Shown here in pieces: positions 1 through 7,077 of a DNA stretch of 9,311 nt. Below the pieces are notes generated by a model. The model searched no databases and was not told the origin of the DNA. It saw only the letters and a list, made by a program, of their open reading frames with translations. The DNA comes from Betaproteobacteria bacterium. GTDB taxonomy: Bacteria; Pseudomonadota; Gammaproteobacteria; Burkholderiales; Burkholderiaceae. Location: contig WRHV01000023.1 of NCBI GenBank assembly GCA_009783065.1, positions 1 to 9,311 of the forward strand, written 5' to 3'. A program made the translations under genes and the position numbers. Every line of letters starts with the position of its first letter. Within the stretch, counting starts at the first letter, position 1.

Positions 1-163
1 AATTTGTCTGCTGCAAAGCTGCTTAATCCCGTCTGCCTGCGTTGCCGGTTCAAAACGGAACTCGCCGTATGTTCAATACGCCATCGTCCCGCTTTGTCCC
101 TGCGCCTTGGCAGACGGAATAAATCAACTTTTCGCGACGACAATTTAATGAGGGCTGACCCTA
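1..163 (+). mobile_element. MITE-like 180-bp repeat, copy A (left end cut by window)
   Basis: This stretch aligns without gaps to 7095-7257 (about 15 mismatches in 163 by eye) and to the reverse complement of 4293-4472. The window edge removes its first ~17 bp. The right terminal inverted repeat, including GAGGGCTGACCCTA at 150-163, is intact. Internal structure is visible: arms at 29-37 and 109-117 pair perfectly over 9 bp, and CGTAT/ATACG (66-70 and 76-80) forms a small hairpin. A run of nine T (165-173) follows the element directly, so a transcript arriving from the left would end in a folded RNA followed by U, like an intrinsic terminator. The lack of a transposase gene and the terminal inverted repeats suggest a non-autonomous element. 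The family name is unknown to me. Confidence 0.85.
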
Positions 164-223
164 ATTTTTTTTTGCCGCTCACGTTATCATTCCAATTTGA
201 ATCAGAATAACCGAAAAAATGGT

Positions 224-2275
224 ATGTCTTCCCAAAAACCAAATACAAAAGCCAGTCGATTTAAGCGTTTGGGATTGCGCTCAGACATGGATTTTGTACT
301 GCATCTGCCCATACGATACGAAGATGAAACCCGGGTTTTGCCTATTTCTGAGGCGATTCATGCTGTCGGTTTTGCCCAAGTAGAGGGTATCGTGACATCG
401 AGCGAGATACACTACCGTCCCCGCCGTCAACTGGTTGTCAGTATTGCAGACGATACCGGAACACTGTTTTTGCGTTTTCTGCATTTTTACGCCAGCCAGT
501 CAAAGCAACTGGCGGTGGGAAAACGGATTCGTGCCAGAGGGGAATTGCGGCAGGGTTTTTTTGGAGCGGAAATAGTACACCCAGTTTACAGGCTCGTTAG
601 CGAAGAGACGCCACTGCCAACGGCCCTGACGCCGGTTTATCCTTCAACCGAAGGGATTTCACAGCATTTGTTGCGAAAGGAAATCGCAGAGGCAATGAAA
701 CGGGTTGACTGGCAGGATACCTTGCCTGAAGCCATACGGGAAAGCCTGAATTTGCCCGCGTTTGGTGATGCCGTCCGGCTGCTGCATCATCCACCGCCGG
801 ATGTCGATGAAAATGCGCTGAGTGAGCGGACGCATCCTGCATGGCGGCGCATCAAGTTTGATGAGCTGCTGGCACAGCAACTTTCCATGAAACGGGCATA
901 TGCGCGTCGCCGCCAGCAGACGGCGCCATCCCTTTCGGTTATTGGCGGCATAACTCGTGGGCTTCTTGACGCATTGCCGTTTACACTGACCGGTGAACAA
1001 AGCAGGGTCATGGCTGAAATCGCGGAAAGCATGCAACTATCCCATCCCATGCAACGTCTGTTGCAGGGAGATGTGGGGAGCGGGAAAACGGTCGTGGCGG
1101 CATTGGCCGCCGCTCAGGCCATTGATAGTGGCGCGCAGGTTGCCATGATGGCGCCGACTGAAATATTGGCAGACCAGCATTTTCAGCGCGTGGCGGAATG
1201 GATGGTGCCGCTGGGGGTTGATGTTGCATGGTTGACCGGAGGCATGAAAAAGAAAGAAAAAGAGGACGCGCTTTTCCGGATTGCATCCGGTAAGGCCGGG
1301 CTGGTTGTCGGGACACATGCGCTCATCCAGGAAGAGGTGCGGTTTGACAGATTGGGGCTGGTCATTGTGGATGAGCAGCACCGTTTTGGTGTCGGTCAGC
1401 GCTTGATGCTGCGTAATAAGGGGAATGACGACAGCGGTATGGTGCCACACCATCTGATGATGAGCGCCACACCCATCCCCCGGACTTTGGCCATGACGTA
1501 TTATGCCGATCTGGATGTGTCGGTCATTAACGCGTTACCGCCTGGACGCACGCCAGTTGTAACGCGCTTGATTGACCAGGAAAGGCGGGATGAAGTGATT
1601 GAGCGTATTCATGCCGCAGTTTTATCCGGCCGGCAGATTTACTGGGTTTGTCCCCTGATTGAGGAGTCCGAAGCCCTCCAATTGCAAACGGCGGTAGAAA
1701 CCCATGCACTGTTGCGTGAGGCTCTGCCCGGACTGAATGTGGGGCTGGTGCACGGGCGTCTAAAAAGAGCAGAAAAACAGGCAGTCATGGATGCTTTCGT
1801 CCGGGGAGAGATGCACCTGCTTGTTGCTACAACGGTGATTGAAGTTGGTGTGGATGTGCCCAATGCATCGCTGATGATTATTGAACATGCAGAACGCTTT
1901 GGTCTTTCCCAACTGCATCAATTGCGTGGCCGTGTCGGACGTGGCAGTGAACAAAGTGTTTGTTTATTGTTATATCAGACGCCGCTGAGCGAGACGGCGA
2001 AACAGCGCCTAAAGACCATGCGTGAAACCAATGACGGATTTGCCGTTGCCAGGCAGGATCTGGAAATTCGTGGCCCAGGTGAATTTCTGGGGGCCAGACA
2101 ATCCGGCCAGGCCATGCTGCGTTTTGCTGACCTGCAAACGGATACAGACCTGATTGAGGCATCTCAGGAAATAGCAGAGTTGATGTTAAATGATCAGAAT
2201 GAAGCGACCCGAACAATCGTTGAATCGCATCTGAAACGCTGGATGGGCGGGTTCGAAGATTTTCTAAAAGTATAA
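224..2275 (+). CDS. recG: ATP-dependent DNA helicase RecG
   Basis: RecG is a superfamily 2 double-stranded DNA translocase that remodels stalled replication forks and branch-migrates Holliday junctions. From the ATG at 224 the protein has 683 residues, close to the E. coli length of 693. An N-terminal wedge/OB region (about 1-230) contains the HLPIRYEDE segment typical of the family. The helicase motifs follow: Walker A GDVGSGKT at 282-289, DEQH box at 383-386, SAT at 414-416, and QLRGRVGR (motif VI) at 566-573. The C-terminal DLEIRGPGEFLGARQSG stretch is a RecG hallmark. An in-frame TTG at 197 would add nine residues; neither start has a good Shine-Dalgarno, and the ATG is preferred because it gives the shorter N-terminus usual in betaproteobacteria. 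ubiA begins 9 bp after the stop, so the two are probably cotranscribed. Confidence 0.97.
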   Translation: MSSQKPNTKASRFKRLGLRSDMDFVLHLPIRYEDETRVLPISEAIHAVGFAQVEGIVTSSEIHYRPRRQLVVSIADDTGTLFLRFLHFYASQSKQLAVGKRIRARGELRQGFFGAEIVHPVYRLVSEETPLPTALTPVYPSTEGISQHLLRKEIAEAMKRVDWQDTLPEAIRESLNLPAFGDAVRLLHHPPPDVDENALSERTHPAWRRIKFDELLAQQLSMKRAYARRRQQTAPSLSVIGGITRGLLDALPFTLTGEQSRVMAEIAESMQLSHPMQRLLQGDVGSGKTVVAALAAAQAIDSGAQVAMMAPTEILADQHFQRVAEWMVPLGVDVAWLTGGMKKKEKEDALFRIASGKAGLVVGTHALIQEEVRFDRLGLVIVDEQHRFGVGQRLMLRNKGNDDSGMVPHHLMMSATPIPRTLAMTYYADLDVSVINALPPGRTPVVTRLIDQERRDEVIERIHAAVLSGRQIYWVCPLIEESEALQLQTAVETHALLREALPGLNVGLVHGRLKRAEKQAVMDAFVRGEMHLLVATTVIEVGVDVPNASLMIIEHAERFGLSQLHQLRGRVGRGSEQSVCLLLYQTPLSETAKQRLKTMRETNDGFAVARQDLEIRGPGEFLGARQSGQAMLRFADLQTDTDLIEASQEIAELMLNDQNEATRTIVESHLKRWMGGFEDFLKV

Positions 2276-2284
2276 AAGGTTAAT

Positions 2285-3142
2285 ATGAAATCCCGACTTC
2301 TGCTTTATTTGCGCCTGATACGCATTGAAAAACCGATTGGTTACATGCTGCTGATGTGGCCCACGTTGTGGGGTTTATGGATTGCAGCGGAAGGCTGGCC
2401 TGGATGGATGCTGTTTTTGATTTTTACCAGTGGTTCGATACTGATGCACTCTGCCGGTTGTGCGATAAATGATTTTGCCGACCGGCATTTTGACCGGCAT
2501 GTTAAGCGAACCAAAGACCGTCCTTTGACGGCAGGTGAGATTGCGCCCTGGGAAGCGATCGTGGTTGCACTGGTTTTATCATTTGTTTCTCTTCTATTGA
2601 TTTTGCATCTTAATACGCTGGTATGGTGTTTTGCCATAGCTGCGCTGGTTTTTGCCATGACTTATCCCTGGTTCAAGCGTTTTTTCGCCGTGCCGCAGGC
2701 TTATCTTGGGATTGCGTTCGGATTCGGTATCCCGATGGCATTTGCCGCTGTTCATGGGACAGTTCCCGCAATAGCCTGGTATCTGATGCTGGGCAATTTC
2801 TTTTGGACGCTGGCTTACGATACGGAATATGCGATGGTAGACAAAGATGATGACCTGAAAATCGGCATCCACTCATCGGCGATTACGTTTGGACAATTCG
2901 ACGTGGCGGCTGTTATGCTATCTTATGTACTGATGCTGCTCATTCTCTTCATGGCAGGATGGCATGTCGGTTTGAGAGGATGGTTTGTTATCGGGATATT
3001 GGGAGCGGCCCTGTGTGTTGTTTTCCAGTACCGGCTGATATGCACAAGGGACAGAATGAAATGTCTTCTTGCTTTTCAGCGTAACAACCTGATCGGTTTG
3101 GCATTATTTATCGGGATATTGCTGGACTATGCCAGGTATTAA
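2285..3142 (+). CDS. ubiA: 4-hydroxybenzoate polyprenyltransferase UbiA
   Basis: UbiA is an integral inner-membrane enzyme that attaches the polyprenyl tail to 4-hydroxybenzoate, the first membrane step of ubiquinone synthesis. The 285-residue length fits the family. Both aspartate-rich Mg/diphosphate-binding motifs are present: NDFADRHFD at residues 62-70 and DTEYAMVDKDDD at 179-190. The N-terminal RLIRIEKPIGYMLLMWPTLW segment is also characteristic. Long hydrophobic stretches between the motifs fit the usual multi-helix fold. The start has an AAAGG sequence 5 bases upstream and lies 9 bp after recG, which supports an operon. In several proteobacteria recG is linked to oxyR; no oxyR is present between these genes. 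Confidence 0.96.
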   Translation: MKSRLLLYLRLIRIEKPIGYMLLMWPTLWGLWIAAEGWPGWMLFLIFTSGSILMHSAGCAINDFADRHFDRHVKRTKDRPLTAGEIAPWEAIVVALVLSFVSLLLILHLNTLVWCFAIAALVFAMTYPWFKRFFAVPQAYLGIAFGFGIPMAFAAVHGTVPAIAWYLMLGNFFWTLAYDTEYAMVDKDDDLKIGIHSSAITFGQFDVAAVMLSYVLMLLILFMAGWHVGLRGWFVIGILGAALCVVFQYRLICTRDRMKCLLAFQRNNLIGLALFIGILLDYARY

Positions 3143-3151
3143 GGTTTATCC

Positions 3152-3157
3152 TATAAA
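3152..3157 (+). promoter_or_regulatory. possible -10 box upstream of the yqjD-like gene
   Basis: TATAAA lies in an AT-rich context (CCTATAAATAG) 94 bp before the ATG at 3251. No convincing -35 box sits at the normal spacing. A 6-bp palindrome with a 2-base centre (GACCAT AA ATGGTC, 3170-3183) follows and could be an operator or chance. Stationary-phase control is known for E. coli yqjD, but nothing here proves it. Confidence 0.25.
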
Positions 3158-3250
3158 TAGTGCAAGCAAGACCATAAATGGTCAAAAATGAACTTTGCAT
3201 GAAAATAAGGTCTCAATAGTTTTACAGATTGAATGAAAGGATGATTGAAC

Positions 3251-3559
3251 ATGGATACAACAAATGATGCAGGCAGCAAGCTGGTGGGGAATCTGAAATC
3301 GATTATCCAGGATGCGGAAAAAATGCTGGAAAACAGTGCGCAGCAAGGAAGTGAGAGTTTTCAGAAAGCGAAGGAAAAACTGGAGTCGACGCTTGTGGAT
3401 GCCAAATTTGCCATGCGTGAATTGGAAGATATTGTGATTAGCAAAGCCAAAAATGCGGCGGTTTGTACGGCTGAATATGCTAAGGAGCATCCATGGCAGG
3501 CAGCCGGTGTTGTAGCCGTCGTCGGCATTCTGATCGGCATGCTGATCGCACGTAAATAA
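3251..3559 (+). CDS. yqjD: DUF883 (ElaB/YqjD) membrane-anchored protein
   Basis: This 102-residue protein belongs to the ElaB/YqjD/CsbD-like DUF883 group, tail-anchored inner-membrane proteins; E. coli YqjD has been reported to bind ribosomes in stationary phase. Residues 1-75 are charged, amphipathic and predicted helical (for example KSIIQDAEKMLENSAQQG). The C-terminus carries the family signature, HPWQAAG followed by a glycine-rich hydrophobic segment ending ARK, which would be the membrane anchor. The ATG at 3251 is chosen because AAAGG (3236-3240) lies 10 bases upstream; a TTG at 3245 would add two residues. It is followed after 17 bp by a YqjE-like gene and then a YqjK-like gene, the E. 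coli yqjD-E-K order. The symbol rests on this context, since ElaB and YqjD are paralogues. Confidence 0.85.
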   Translation: MDTTNDAGSKLVGNLKSIIQDAEKMLENSAQQGSESFQKAKEKLESTLVDAKFAMRELEDIVISKAKNAAVCTAEYAKEHPWQAAGVVAVVGILIGMLIARK

Positions 3560-3576
3560 TTTTACCTCGCTCGCGA

Positions 3577-3942
3577 ATGGGTATGATTAGGGATATGGTA
3601 AAGATGGTGAGTACGCTGCTCGCCATCTTTCATACGCGTATAGAGCTTTTTACGGTTGAACTACAGGAAGAGGCGCAGCGCCTGTTATCCTATTTCATCT
3701 TATCTCTTGTCGCATTGTTTTGCCTGGTGATGACCCTTTTTCTTGCGGTATTCCTTGTGATTGTCCTGTTCTGGGATACGTATCGCATATTGGCTATTTG
3801 CGGGCTGATGGTATTTTTAGGTGGCGCGGCCGTGCTGATCGGTTTTGGTATTCGAAGCAATTACCGTAAAAAACCCGGAATGCTGGCCTATACCAGAAAC
3901 GAGATAGCCAAGGATATTGCACGTCTTAAATCACGCGAATAG
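3577..3942 (+). CDS. yqjE: YqjE / phage-holin-superfamily membrane protein
   Basis: This small integral membrane protein (121 residues from the first ATG) resembles the YqjE family, annotated in databases as a holin-3-like superfamily, although no lysis role is implied here. An amphipathic N-terminus with HTRIELFTVELQEE (19-32) precedes two hydrophobic helices at about 38-66 and 70-92, then a basic cytoplasmic tail ending KSRE. The start is uncertain: ATG codons at 3577, 3583, 3595 and 3604 are all in frame, and only 3595 has a purine-rich AGGG immediately upstream, too close to be ideal. It sits 17 bp after the DUF883 gene and 17 bp before the YqjK-like gene. The molecular function of YqjE is unknown. 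Confidence 0.82.
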   Translation: MGMIRDMVKMVSTLLAIFHTRIELFTVELQEEAQRLLSYFILSLVALFCLVMTLFLAVFLVIVLFWDTYRILAICGLMVFLGGAAVLIGFGIRSNYRKKPGMLAYTRNEIAKDIARLKSRE

Positions 3943-3959
3943 ACGAGTAGGCGGAAAAT

Positions 3960-4289
3960 ATGACAGAACGATACCAATCTCTTGCAGAGCGTCGTGAGAA
4001 GCTGGTTGCGCAAAGCACGATTCAGAGGGAGCAATTTGCGGCGCTGGTTGCGGATGTGTGGCAACCGGGCGCGTTGTTAACCGGTAAAAATATCCTGATG
4101 CAAGCGCGTCAGAAGCCGCTTTTATCCGGTGTGATGGCTATTTTGACCATTCTTTTTTTTCGCAAGCGCCGCCTGTTCTCCATTTTAGCGATTGGCGCAG
4201 TGGTCATAAAAACATGGTCGCAACTGTCGTCGTCTCTTTTGCCGATTCTGAATAAACTGAAACCGTTTCGCCAGAAAAAACTGAAATAA
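3960..4289 (+). CDS. yqjK: YqjK-like small membrane protein
   Basis: This 109-residue protein has a charged N-terminal helix (SLAERREKLVAQSTIQREQF, 7-26), two hydrophobic stretches at roughly 53-67 and 72-84 separated by a basic FRKRRLF turn, and a lysine-rich end. That pattern and its position third after DUF883 and YqjE genes match the YqjK family, whose function is unknown. AGGCGG about 5 bases upstream of the ATG is a good ribosome-binding site. The 180-bp repeat copy B begins only three bases after the stop codon, so the end of this transcript probably runs into that element's hairpin. Assignment rests on order and architecture more than on a diagnostic motif. Confidence 0.72.
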   Translation: MTERYQSLAERREKLVAQSTIQREQFAALVADVWQPGALLTGKNILMQARQKPLLSGVMAILTILFFRKRRLFSILAIGAVVIKTWSQLSSSLLPILNKLKPFRQKKLK

Positions 4290-4292
4290 AGC

Positions 4293-4472
4293 CAGGGTCA
4301 GCCCTCATTAATTTGTCGTCGCGAAAAGTCGATTTTTTCCATCTGCTAAGGCGCAGGGACAAAATTGGAAGATGGCGTATTGAACATACGACGAGTTCAA
4401 TTTTGAACCGGCAACGCAAGCAGACGGGAAAAAGTGGCTTTGCAGTAGACAAATTAATGAGAGCTGACCCTA
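4293..4472 (-). mobile_element. MITE-like 180-bp repeat, copy B (complete, inverted)
   Basis: This is a complete 180-bp copy in the opposite orientation to copies A and C. Its ends are inverted repeats: AGGGTCAGCCCTCATTAA at 4294-4311 and TTAATGAGAGCTGACCCT at 4454-4471, with one mismatch. The right edge is TA, while the left edge reads CA where copy C has TA. Internal arms at 4339-4347 and 4419-4427 pair over 9 bp with one G-T wobble, and CGTAT/ATACG (4376-4380, 4386-4390) is conserved. It fills nearly all of the 192-bp convergent gap between the yqjK-like gene and proC, ending 9 bp from the proC stop, so it may act as the shared transcription end for both strands. Confidence 0.88.
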
Positions 4473-4481
4473 ATACGACGG

Positions 4482-5312
4482 TTAGCCGGTATTTTTACCG
4501 AATTCTTCACCTAATTCGATGCTTCGTTCTGCCGCTGCCCTGGCTGCGGCAATAATGATGTCTTTCAACCGGTTTTCCTGCATAACGGACAAGGCGGCAA
4601 AAGTCGTTCCCCCGGGAGAAGTGACCCGTTCACGCAATACGGAAACAGGATCGGACGATTGTGAAGCCAGTTTGCCAGCCCCGTGAAAAGTCGCAATGGC
4701 CAGTTTGGTTGCCTGCTCCTGACTGAGACCGAGTTTTTCCCCGGCTTCTTGAAGCGCCTCGATAAAATAAAAGACATAAGCCGGACCGCTGCCGGAAATG
4801 GCGGTTACCGCATCCAATAGACTTTCGCTATCCACCCACAATGTTATGCCGACCGCTTGCATGATCGCTTCGGCAATCTGTTTTTGTTCAGCAGTTACGG
4901 CATCCGTAGCAAACAGTCCGGTTATGCCCTGGCCAATCAGGGCAGGCGTATTGGGCATCGTGCGGACAATGCTGCTGTAACCTTGCATCCATCTGGAAAG
5001 ATCGGTTGTGTGAATACCCGCTGCAACAGACAAAATGAGCGGGTTACGCAACAGGGGTAAAAAGTTTGTTACGGCATCGTGTACCTGTTGAGGTTTGATT
5101 GCCAGGATCAGCACATCACATTCTGCCAGACGGCTGTCCATAGCGGTTGAGGTGGTGACGCCATAGCGATCTTTCAGATCCTCCAGGGCATCGGGATTCA
5201 GATCAACGACATGGATATGTGATCCGGGCGTAATTTTTCCAGAGATACCGCCAATTAGAGCGGAAGCCATATTGCCGCCGCCGATAAATCCTGTTTTCAG
5301 ATTGTTTTTCAT
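4482..5312 (-). CDS. proC: pyrroline-5-carboxylate reductase ProC
   Basis: ProC reduces 1-pyrroline-5-carboxylate to proline with NAD(P)H, the final step of proline synthesis, in the cytoplasm. The 276-residue length is normal for the family. The N-terminal Rossmann motif GFIGGGNM is at 8-15, the cofactor-side IKPQQ at 72-76, RTMPNTP at 117-123, and the C-terminal dimerisation/active-site signature runs from AISGSGPAY (171-179) to VTSPGGTT (230-237). The ATG at 5312 was chosen because the Rossmann motif follows immediately and GAGAG lies 6 bases upstream. One base separates the yggS stop from this start, suggesting translational coupling; yggS-proC linkage is widespread. The gene ends 9 bp from the copy B repeat. 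Confidence 0.97.
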   Translation of the reverse strand: MKNNLKTGFIGGGNMASALIGGISGKITPGSHIHVVDLNPDALEDLKDRYGVTTSTAMDSRLAECDVLILAIKPQQVHDAVTNFLPLLRNPLILSVAAGIHTTDLSRWMQGYSSIVRTMPNTPALIGQGITGLFATDAVTAEQKQIAEAIMQAVGITLWVDSESLLDAVTAISGSGPAYVFYFIEALQEAGEKLGLSQEQATKLAIATFHGAGKLASQSSDPVSVLRERVTSPGGTTFAALSVMQENRLKDIIIAAARAAAERSIELGEEFGKNTG

Positions 5313-5313
5313 T

Positions 5314-6009
5314 TCAGTCTCTCGCTCCAAAAATAGCGGTTCCAATCCGGATAATAGTCGCACCTTCGGCAATGGCCGCGTCCATGTCTGCTGTCATGCC
5401 CATGGACAGGGTATCCAGATCATAGCCCTGTTCCCGCAACCGGTCATACAGATTTTTCAGGCGGTGGAATGGCTCATGCTGTTTTTGCAGATCATCCTGC
5501 GGTTTGGGAATGGCCATCAGCCCGCGTAATTTTAATCGGGGTAGGGTTGAAGTGACTCTTGCCAGTTCAAATACGGTATCTTCATCAATGCCGCTTTTGC
5601 TGTTTTCGTGGCTGATATTGACCTGCAGGCAGACATTTAAGGGCGGCAGCGTATCCGGGCGTTGTTCCGAAAGACGACGGGCAATTCTTTCACGATCGAC
5701 CGAATGAACCCAGTCAAAATGAGCCGCTATGCTGCGCGTCTTGTTGCTCTGGATAGGGCCAATAAAATGCCACTCAAGCATCAGATCAGGCGCCATTTCC
5801 TGTATCTGTTGCATTTTTTGGATGGCTTCCTGTTCGTAATTTTCCCCAAAAGCATGCTGCCCGGCGCGTGCGGCCTGGATAATAGCTTGAGGCGGACAGG
5901 TTTTTGACACAGCCACCAGGCTGATTGAAGCGGGATTGCGCGATGCCTTTTGCGCTGCTTCAGAGATATGGCGTTGCACAGCTTGCAAGTTTGCACTAAT
6001 TATGGACAT
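5314..6009 (-). CDS. yggS: YggS/PROSC family PLP-binding protein
   Basis: YggS (PLPBP, PipY) is a cytoplasmic pyridoxal-5'-phosphate carrier that influences vitamin B6 and amino-acid homeostasis and has no known catalytic activity. The protein has 231 residues, the usual size. The PLP-binding lysine is K36 in LVAVSKT. FGENY (54-58), HFIGPIQSNK (81-90) and the C-terminal signature LSMGMTADMDAAI...RIG.AIFGAR (201-230) are all present. Its start at 6009 was selected over upstream ATGs because it gives the standard N-terminus; the ribosome-binding site is weak. It overlaps no gene and leads into proC with one intervening base. A divergent gap of 156 bp separates it from the PP0621-family gene. 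Confidence 0.97.
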   Translation of the reverse strand: MSIISANLQAVQRHISEAAQKASRNPASISLVAVSKTCPPQAIIQAARAGQHAFGENYEQEAIQKMQQIQEMAPDLMLEWHFIGPIQSNKTRSIAAHFDWVHSVDRERIARRLSEQRPDTLPPLNVCLQVNISHENSKSGIDEDTVFELARVTSTLPRLKLRGLMAIPKPQDDLQKQHEPFHRLKNLYDRLREQGYDLDTLSMGMTADMDAAIAEGATIIRIGTAIFGARD

Positions 6010-6073
6010 AATTAACCCGATAGTTCCGCACTTTTTGTGATACTTTTCCGCTTCTATGGCAGAATGCTTATGA

Positions 6074-6079
6074 ATTATA
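6074..6079 (-). promoter_or_regulatory. possible -10 box for yggS-proC
   Basis: On the - strand this reads TATAAT, a perfect -10 hexamer 64 bp upstream of the yggS ATG. I find no good -35 box at 16-18 bp, so the promoter call is tentative. No comparable hexamer pair is obvious for the divergent + strand gene. Confidence 0.35.
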
Positions 6080-6151
6080 TGCAAACCTGCGCTCAAATGC
6101 CCTTTGTTTTGAAATAAAACGATGAGGCATCATAGAAAAACGGTTTTTTGC

Positions 6152-6156
6152 AGGAG
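6152..6156 (+). promoter_or_regulatory. ribosome-binding site of the PP0621-family gene
   Basis: AGGAG lies 9 bases before the ATG at 6166. It decides the start against the in-frame TTG at 6148, which lies upstream of this site and lacks one of its own. Confidence 0.7.
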
Positions 6157-6165
6157 ATAGATTAC

Positions 6166-6432
6166 ATGAGCTGGTTAATATGGCTGCTGTTTTTTGTGCT
6201 GGTCATTGCCGCTGTTGCAGCCAAAATAAAACGGTCGGCGCGCGTTATCATCTTCAGGGGTGAGGATAGGCCGGTTCATCCGGATGACAGCCGCCAGGTT
6301 CAAGGCTTTCGCAGTTCGAATGTCGAACAGATGGTGTCCTGTTCGAAGTGCGGTATTTATGTGCCGGCTTCTGAAGCTGTTTTTCGGACGGGCAAAGTCT
6401 ATTGTAGTGAAGAGCACAGCCGCCAGCCCTGA
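6166..6432 (+). CDS. PP0621-family small protein, membrane anchor plus Cys/His metal-binding motif
   Basis: This 88-residue protein begins with a hydrophobic helix (residues 3-19), probably an uncleaved membrane anchor, followed by a basic stretch. The C-terminal half carries C59-x2-C62 and C80-x3-H84 (SCSKCGIYVPASEA... and VYCSEEH), a likely zinc-binding knuckle related to YHS/TRASH-type arrangements. The architecture and wording match the PP0621 family found in beta- and gammaproteobacteria, whose function is not known. The stop codon lies inside a 7-bp hairpin whose right arm belongs to a fragment of the repeat end (6435-6451). ampD follows after 32 bp, so the two may be cotranscribed. Confidence 0.82.
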   Translation: MSWLIWLLFFVLVIAAVAAKIKRSARVIIFRGEDRPVHPDDSRQVQGFRSSNVEQMVSCSKCGIYVPASEAVFRTGKVYCSEEHSRQP

Positions 6433-6434
6433 TA

Positions 6435-6451
6435 AATGAGGGCTGACCTTA
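6435..6451 (+). repeat. solo terminal fragment of the 180-bp repeat
   Basis: AATGAGGGCTGACCTTA matches 16 of 17 bases of the right terminal inverted repeat seen at 147-163 and 7241-7257. No body of the element is attached. With CAGCCCT at 6424-6430 it forms an inverted repeat, AGGGCTG at 6439-6445, with an 8-base loop. It could be the remnant of a collapsed element in which both ends came together, or a chance partial match. Confidence 0.55.
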
Positions 6452-6464
6452 GCACATTCCCGAA

Positions 6465-7052
6465 ATGTTGATGATAGATGAAAATGGCTGGTGCAAGCAG
6501 GCGGAATCGCTGCTTTCTCCCAATCACGACAGCCGCCCCGCAGGAACCCGGATCAATCTGATCGTCATTCATAATATCAGCCTTCCTCCCAGGCAGTACG
6601 GCGGTTCTTTTATTGCAGATTTGTTTTTGAACCGCCTTGACTTTGATGCCCACCCTTATTTTAATCAGTTGCGCGCCTTGCGTGTATCGGCTCATTTTCT
6701 TATCCGCCGCGACGGGAAACTCATCCAATTTGTCTCCATCAATGACAGGGCATGGCATGCCGGTGTGTCAGATTTTCAGGGGCGGGTACAGTGCAATGAT
6801 TTTTCCGTTGGCATTGAAATGGAAGGGAGTGACCATGAGCCGTTTACGGGCCTCCAGTACACGATTTTAGCCGAGTTGACCGCAGCCCTATGCGTCCGTT
6901 ACCCCATTACAGCCGTGACAGGGCACGAACAGATTGCGCCCAGCCGCAAAACGGACCCGGGCCCTTACTTTGATTGGCGTCGCTACGAAAAGGATATATC
7001 TGCCTTGCCGGAATCGCGCCCGCTTTCCTTCCCGAAGCCGGTAACGCGCTAA
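6465..7052 (+). CDS. ampD: 1,6-anhydro-N-acetylmuramyl-L-alanine amidase AmpD
   Basis: AmpD cleaves the peptide from cytoplasmic 1,6-anhydro-muropeptides during cell-wall recycling and so indirectly keeps ampC beta-lactamase regulators quiet where these exist. The 195-residue amidase_2 protein has the expected zinc ligands: H36 in VIHN, H154 in TGHE and D164 in KTDPGP, almost the E. coli numbering (34, 154, 164). The conserved K162 and the acidic GIEMEGSD loop (116-123) are also present. There is no clear signal peptide, consistent with cytoplasmic AmpD. ATG codons at 6465 and 6471 are possible; neither has a clear Shine-Dalgarno. The leader includes the solo repeat fragment at 6435-6451. No beta-lactamase or ampR is nearby. 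Confidence 0.95.
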   Translation: MLMIDENGWCKQAESLLSPNHDSRPAGTRINLIVIHNISLPPRQYGGSFIADLFLNRLDFDAHPYFNQLRALRVSAHFLIRRDGKLIQFVSINDRAWHAGVSDFQGRVQCNDFSVGIEMEGSDHEPFTGLQYTILAELTAALCVRYPITAVTGHEQIAPSRKTDPGPYFDWRRYEKDISALPESRPLSFPKPVTR

Positions 7053-7060
7053 ATAGCGCG
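7045..7060 (+). terminator. hairpin overlapping the ampD stop codon
   Basis: CGCGCTA AA TAGCGCG is a perfect 7-bp inverted repeat that includes the ampD stop codon. It is GC-rich but lacks a following T-run on either strand, so it is at best a weak or helper terminator. Repeat copy C begins 17 bp later. Confidence 0.35.
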
Positions 7061-7077
7061 GATGAGTATTGGATTTC

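Noticed and set aside
4..210. Reading frame conserved through the 180-bp repeat (ends in a TFRDDNLMRADP-like peptide in all three copies)
   Set aside because: The frame stays open in every copy, but about half of the A/C nucleotide differences change an amino acid (roughly 8 replacements from 15 changes) while structure-preserving changes are seen. This fits a non-coding folded element better than a protein gene. No ribosome-binding site is evident.
659..1036. Long antisense frames within recG
   Set aside because: They are shadow frames opposite a gene whose full set of helicase motifs confirms the + strand reading.
3577..3942. Phage holin or prophage remnant, from the holin-like family name
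   Set aside because: Its neighbours are DUF883 and YqjK-like genes in the conserved yqjDEK order, and no lysin or phage gene is nearby.
6111..6150. Small hairpins (GATG/CATC and AAAAA/TTTTT) before the PP0621-family gene as a leader regulator
   Set aside because: The stems are only 4-5 bp and AT-rich, and match no riboswitch or attenuator pattern that I know.
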